A stretch of DNA of 9,330 nucleotides from assembly GCA_947455805.1 (NCBI GenBank), contig CANGSN010000091.1, positions 1-9,330 on the forward strand. The letters are read 5' to 3'. Every line of letters begins with the position of its first letter. Positions within the stretch are counted from its first letter, which is position 1. The notes below the pieces were generated by a model. It saw only the letters and a list, made by a program, of their open reading frames with translations. It ran no database searches and was not told where the DNA came from. The DNA comes from Planctomycetota bacterium (GTDB taxonomy: Bacteria > Planctomycetota > UBA1135 > UBA2386). Positions 5,881-9,330 of the stretch are shown here, piece after piece. Made by a program: the position numbers and the translations under genes.

Positions 5881-7626
5881 TCAGTTCCCCGGCAGCTCCA
5901 GGTCGAACGTGTAGCCCTTGCCGGCCTCGACCTCGAACGGCTCGACGGCCCGTTCGCGCGGGTGCTTTGCGCTGGTGCCGACGAAGCGCTGCAGCCAGGC
6001 GCCGCCGGCCGGCACGCCGACGAAGCGATAGCGGCCGTCGCGGTCGGTCAGCGTCTCCAAGACGTTGCCGCTGGCCTGGCGGTTGCGCGCGAGGTCCCAG
6101 TCGCGCAGCCAGACGCAGACGCCCGGCACCGGTCGTCCTTGCGCGTCGCGGACCACGCCTTCGATCGTCGCCGGCTCCTGCAGGCGGAGTTCGCCAGCCG
6201 CGTGCTTGGTGCCGGGTTCCGCCAGCTGGAACGGCTCGCCGTCGCAGGAGCCGGCGCGCCCGTCGACGTGCAGGCGCACGGGTTCGGCGAGATGGTGCCG
6301 GCCGACGAAGCGGAACATGCCGTCGCGATCCGTCGCGGCCCACGACATCGCCATCCACTTCGGCGTCCCGTTCGATTGGATCTGCATGGCGACGGTGACG
6401 AGCGCGGCCGGCCTGCCATCGGCGAGCAGCAACCTGCCGTGCGCCGAGCAGGCCGGGATCACCCGCAGCGACAGTTGCTCCGCCGGGTCGACCCGGAAGC
6501 TGTGCGAGGTCATGAAGCTCCGGTCCGGCAAGCCACCGATCTCTTTGTCCTGGTCGATCACCCACGCCTCGTCGGTCGTGTAGATCATGGCCTCCGCCCC
6601 CTTCGCCAGCGGGCTCGCGAACGCGAGGCGGCCGTCGGCGTCGCTGGTCGCTTCCGCGAACGCCACGCTGGCCGGCCCGCGCATGCGGAACGGCAGCCCG
6701 GCCATCGGCTTGCCGGCCGCATCGCGCACGACGGCGCGGCAGACGAGCGACGTTGCGCCGAGCGGGGTCGCAGTGAACGTGATCGTGTGCGGGCCTTGGC
6801 CCGCCTTCACGTCGACCGAGTCCGGTTCGAACGCGAACGTCGGCGACGACGGCGTCACCGAGTAGCCCCAGTCGGGTACGCCCGTCAGCTGCCAGCGGCC
6901 CGTCGCGTCGGCGCGAACGCGGTCGATCGGTGGTGGGAGGTTCGAGGCGCGGCCATCGACATACGGCCACAGCTGCAGTTCGACGGGCGGCGCGTCGGCC
7001 GGCAAGCCCTTCACCTCCACCGTCAGGCTGGTCGTCGACGGCACGTTCGGCTGCAGGTCCAGTTCGCAGGCGCTCGCGACGTGCAGCACCTGCCGGGCCA
7101 GGCCGTCGCCCGCGACCCATGCGGTGAACTCCATCGGCGCCAACGGCACGGCCGCGAGTTCGAAGCGGCCGTCGCGGTCGGTGCGGGCATCGCAGCGGAC
7201 CAGGAGCAGCGAACGGCAGTGCGGCGTCGCCCGCACGATGGCGTCGGCAACCGGTTCGCCGCGGCGGTTCTTCAGCGTGCCGCGCACGACGACGGCGTGC
7301 TGCATGGACACCATGACGGCGCGCGGATTCGAGCCCAGCTGCTCGACGCCGGTGCAGAAACCGTCGGCCTCGGCGTGCACCTGCAGTTGGCGCAGCTCGG
7401 GAACCTTCGCCAGGCGGAAGCAGCCTTCGCCGTCGGCTATGGCCTGCGCGAGCGCCTTCGTCGGATCGTCGTGGCGAACGACGCGAACGCGCGCCGCCTG
7501 CACTCCTTCGCCGCGCATGTCGACGACGCGGCCTTCGACGAGGCCGTTGCCGCCGAGCAAGGCGGGCTGTTGGCCGATCGCGGCCAGGGCGAAGCAGGAC
7601 GCAGCGAGCAGGGTGCGGCAGCGCAT
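5881..7626 (-). CDS. Secreted protein with repeated carboxypeptidase-regulatory-like (beta-sandwich) modules
   Basis: The 581-residue protein starts at ATG 7626, supported by a GAGGAG eight bases upstream and by an immediate signal peptide: a short basic end (M-R-C-R), a hydrophobic stretch to about residue 17 and probable cleavage near A-I-G/Q-Q (18-20). Longer readings of this frame would run antisense through the divergent gene and are rejected. The rest is a string of beta-sandwich modules of the CarboxypepD_reg type, recognised by recurring G-x-V-x-D-x-x-G-x-P-V-x-x-A-x-V starts and D-x-D-G-x-F/Y-x-F/L ends. They begin near residues 28, 112, 200 (weaker), 294, 395 (weaker) and 487, for example G-V-V-R-D-A-Q-G-R-P-V-P-G (490-502) with D-R-D-G-R-Y-R-F (528-535). 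No peptidase, transmembrane anchor or sorting motif is visible. Such modules are usually adhesive or structural spacers outside the cytoplasm; the specific role is unknown. Confidence 0.85.
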   Translation of the reverse strand: MRCRTLLAASCFALAAIGQQPALLGGNGLVEGRVVDMRGEGVQAARVRVVRHDDPTKALAQAIADGEGCFRLAKVPELRQLQVHAEADGFCTGVEQLGSNPRAVMVSMQHAVVVRGTLKNRRGEPVADAIVRATPHCRSLLLVRCDARTDRDGRFELAAVPLAPMEFTAWVAGDGLARQVLHVASACELDLQPNVPSTTSLTVEVKGLPADAPPVELQLWPYVDGRASNLPPPIDRVRADATGRWQLTGVPDWGYSVTPSSPTFAFEPDSVDVKAGQGPHTITFTATPLGATSLVCRAVVRDAAGKPMAGLPFRMRGPASVAFAEATSDADGRLAFASPLAKGAEAMIYTTDEAWVIDQDKEIGGLPDRSFMTSHSFRVDPAEQLSLRVIPACSAHGRLLLADGRPAALVTVAMQIQSNGTPKWMAMSWAATDRDGMFRFVGRHHLAEPVRLHVDGRAGSCDGEPFQLAEPGTKHAAGELRLQEPATIEGVVRDAQGRPVPGVCVWLRDWDLARNRQASGNVLETLTDRDGRYRFVGVPAGGAWLQRFVGTSAKHPRERAVEPFEVEAGKGYTFDLELPGN

Positions 7627-7634
7627 CGTGGGGT

Positions 7635-7640
7635 CTCCTC
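7635..7640 (-). promoter_or_regulatory. Shine-Dalgarno site GAGGAG for the 5881-7626 gene
   Basis: On the minus strand GAGGAG lies eight bases before the ATG at 7626, which is near-ideal spacing. It fixes that start over longer upstream readings. It is the only clear ribosome binding site in the window; the other genes show none. Confidence 0.7.
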
Positions 7641-7647
7641 GCGGCGC

Positions 7648-7676
7648 AGTGTAGCTGTGGACCCGCCGCGGGTCAG
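7648..7676 (-). promoter_or_regulatory. Candidate sigma70-type promoter for the 5881-7626 gene
   Basis: On the minus strand CTGACC (7676-7671) matches the -35 consensus at four of six positions. TACACT (7653-7648) matches the -10 consensus at four of six. They are separated by exactly 17 bases. Transcription would begin near 7641, leaving a short leader that holds the GAGGAG site. The match is moderate, but the spacing and position relative to the ribosome binding site make it the best promoter candidate here. Confidence 0.4.
7660..7674. repeat. 15-bp palindrome inside the candidate promoter spacer
   Basis: GACCCGC (7660-7666) and GCGGGTC (7668-7674) are perfect inverted arms around a single C. 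The palindrome fills most of the gap between the proposed -35 and -10 of the minus-strand gene and overlaps four bases of the -35. That is a classical repressor position. It lies in the region shared with the divergent gene, so one bound protein could affect both. Function is inferred from position only. Confidence 0.5.
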
Positions 7677-7737
7677 GATCGCGAGCTTGCCGTGCCGGCG
7701 CTGGCGGAACCGGCGGCGGGTCGGCTACACCACCGGC

Positions 7738-9330
7738 ATGTCGTGCATCCGGGGAAGGCTCGTTGCCGCCATCGTCACCCTGTGCGTCCTGCTGCGCTCG
7801 CTGTGCGGTCAGACGCCGCTGCGCGGGCAGGTCGTCGACGAAGTCGGAGCGCCGATCGCTGGCGCCGTCGTCGCGCGCGTGACGGACTACGAGCGGTTCG
7901 TCACCGCGCAGCTCGCTGCTGCCTCGACGCTGCGGACCGACGAGGCGGGAGTGTTCACCCTGCCTCGGCCCGGCGCCTACGAGTGGCCGATCGGACTGTC
8001 CATCAGCGCGCCCGGTCGCGGCACCATGGTCACCAGCGCCGCCTACCTGGAACTCGGGCCGATCGTGCTGCCGCGGGTGCGGCGGTTGGCGGGCCGCGTG
8101 CGCGACGCGGAGGGCCGCCCGGTTGCAGGGGCGCGCGTCCTCGTGCGCGACTGGCTGACGCACTGTCCGTTCGTCCGCGGCACCGGCCTGGAGCGCAGCT
8201 TCAGCTTGCCCGAAGGATGCGTCGCCGTGCTCAGTGGGGCCGACGGCAGGTTCGTCGTCGACGCAGCGCACGACACCGCGCTCTACGTCGAAGTGGCCGG
8301 TGACGGCTACCTCACGCAGCAGCACGGTCCGCTGGACAGCAGCCAGCCGTTCGACTTCGAGCTGCGGGTGCCGGCCACGACCACGTTCGAAGTGAAGGAC
8401 GCGGAGGGGCGTCCGGTCGTGGGTGCCGAGGTCGAAGTGCACCGAACCGGACCTGACTATCCGAGCAGCGAGGTCGAAGGAGTCACCGGCGCCGACGGCA
8501 CCTGCAAGCTGCCGCGCGTGCCGGGAGCGTTCTGGGTGCAAGCGTACGAGCCGCGCAGCCGCAGTGGCACGAGCTGCCACGTCGATCGCCTCGGCGACCG
8601 CGAAGTGCTGGTGCTCGAGGCTGCGACGGTGAATGCGCCCGCCGCGAAGCCGGAAGCGCCCCCCGCTGGCGCCGTGACGTTGCGCGGGCGCTTCGTCGAT
8701 CCGACGCGCCAGACGCCGGTCGTCGGCGGCACGGTGTGGTTGGCGCCGGACGCCAAGCACCCGCCCGCTTACTTCATGCGTTGGAACGACTCGCTGCCGG
8801 GCGCGGCACAGGTGCTCGTCACGACCGACGACGAAGGTCGCTTCACGCTGCAGGTACCGCCCGGCCGCTACTGGCTCGGCGGCACCGAGAACGCGCGCGG
8901 GGAGCAGTTCCATTACATCGGCACCGCGCGCAATCCGGAGCCGCGGCTCCTCGATGTCGTGGCCGGCGAAGAGGCGAAGGAACTGGTCGTCGAGCTGCAG
9001 CCGCGGTTCGAACTCACCGGCCGCGTCGACGTCGCCGGGCTGCCGCAGCCGAGCTTCCTGCGCTTCGTGCCGGACAACGGCTGGATCAACAGCAACTGGA
9101 GGGACATCGCCGTGCGTCCGCGCACGCCGATCGGCGCCGACGGTCGCTTCACCGCCGTCGAGCTGCAGCAGGCGAACTACGTCGTGCAGCTGTTGCTGCC
9201 GCGGTTGCCGCGCCAAGGGTGGCCCGACAAGGTCGAGGTCGGGCGACTCGATCTCACCCCGGGCACCGAGCTGAAGCTCGACCTGGCGGCGGCGCGGCCG
9301 GCGATCGTGCGCGGCCGCGTCGTCGGCGAC
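7738..9330 (+). CDS. Secreted protein with repeated carboxypeptidase-regulatory-like modules (3' truncated by window edge)
   Basis: From ATG 7738 the frame is open for 531 codons to the right edge without a stop, with strong G/C third-position bias, so the gene continues beyond the window. The start is followed directly by a signal peptide: basic residues R5 and R7, a hydrophobic stretch at about 8-19 and probable cleavage near C-G/Q-T (23-26). No convincing lipobox is present and no Shine-Dalgarno site is visible. Beta-sandwich modules of the CarboxypepD_reg type begin near residues 28, 117, 216, 313, 424 (weaker) and 521 (cut off). The clearest motifs are G-R-V-R-D-A-E-G-R-P-V-A-G-A (119-132), V-K-D-A-E-G-R-P-V-V-G-A (219-230) and T-D-D-E-G-R-F-T-L (363-371). 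A proline/alanine-rich linker lies at about 299-312. It is divergent from a similar secreted protein and probably paralogous to it. An adhesive or structural role outside the cytoplasm is likely; a catalytic domain could still lie in the missing part. Confidence 0.82.
   Translation, partial: MSCIRGRLVAAIVTLCVLLRSLCGQTPLRGQVVDEVGAPIAGAVVARVTDYERFVTAQLAAASTLRTDEAGVFTLPRPGAYEWPIGLSISAPGRGTMVTSAAYLELGPIVLPRVRRLAGRVRDAEGRPVAGARVLVRDWLTHCPFVRGTGLERSFSLPEGCVAVLSGADGRFVVDAAHDTALYVEVAGDGYLTQQHGPLDSSQPFDFELRVPATTTFEVKDAEGRPVVGAEVEVHRTGPDYPSSEVEGVTGADGTCKLPRVPGAFWVQAYEPRSRSGTSCHVDRLGDREVLVLEAATVNAPAAKPEAPPAGAVTLRGRFVDPTRQTPVVGGTVWLAPDAKHPPAYFMRWNDSLPGAAQVLVTTDDEGRFTLQVPPGRYWLGGTENARGEQFHYIGTARNPEPRLLDVVAGEEAKELVVELQPRFELTGRVDVAGLPQPSFLRFVPDNGWINSNWRDIAVRPRTPIGADGRFTAVELQQANYVVQLLLPRLPRQGWPDKVEVGRLDLTPGTELKLDLAAARPAIVRGRVVGD

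Noticed and set aside
7627..9216. An apparent N-terminal extension of the minus-strand secreted protein (frame open from 9216)
   Set aside because: The extension is antisense to the plus-strand secreted gene, has arginine/histidine-rich shadow composition, and would bury the signal peptide. The ATG at 7626 with its GAGGAG is the real start.

Overview
The window comes from a bacterium with very high GC content and the matching strong G/C bias at third codon positions. Two secreted proteins made of strings of carboxypeptidase-regulatory-like beta-sandwich modules sit next to each other. That type of gene is especially abundant in high-GC Planctomycetota, and most genes here lack an obvious Shine-Dalgarno sequence, which fits that phylum. 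This assignment is an inference from style: there is no rRNA, tRNA or marker gene in the window, and Acidobacteriota, Myxococcota or a high-GC proteobacterium are not excluded.

Layout. (1) Bases 2-178 (+) are the 3' end of a gene that looks like the tail of a LysR-type regulator. (2) A complete LysR-type regulator on the minus strand (193-1074) ends tail-to-tail with it. (3) A 94-bp divergent intergenic region with two inverted repeats separates it from 1169-4585 (+). That gene encodes a three-part fusion: an MFS transporter of the LplT type, a PlsC-type acyltransferase, and an AMP-forming acyl-ACP synthetase. It amounts to E. coli LplT plus Aas in one chain, predicted to take up or flip lysophospholipids and re-acylate them at the inner membrane. 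(4) Next is a stand-alone AAA_14/DUF4143 ATPase (4657-5802, +). Its start codon abuts a near-perfect 33-bp interrupted palindrome (4625-4657). (5) A 78-bp convergent spacer follows. (6) Two divergently transcribed secreted multi-module proteins close the window: 5881-7626 (-), complete, and 7738-9330 (+), running off the right edge. They share a 111-bp intergenic region with a recognisable promoter, a Shine-Dalgarno site and a 15-bp palindrome on the minus side.

How the parts relate. The divergent LysR gene may control the lysophospholipid-recycling fusion, which is the usual LysR arrangement, but no effector can be named. The ATPase shows no functional tie to its neighbours. The two beta-sandwich proteins are probably paralogous surface or periplasmic proteins and are likely co-regulated through their common intergenic region.

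No stretch longer than 300 bases is without a gene. I see no RNA gene, insertion sequence, CRISPR array or attachment site. I do not see a convincing new multi-gene system. The best second-look items are the palindrome at the ATPase start, the fusion protein, and the divergent secreted pair with its shared control region.
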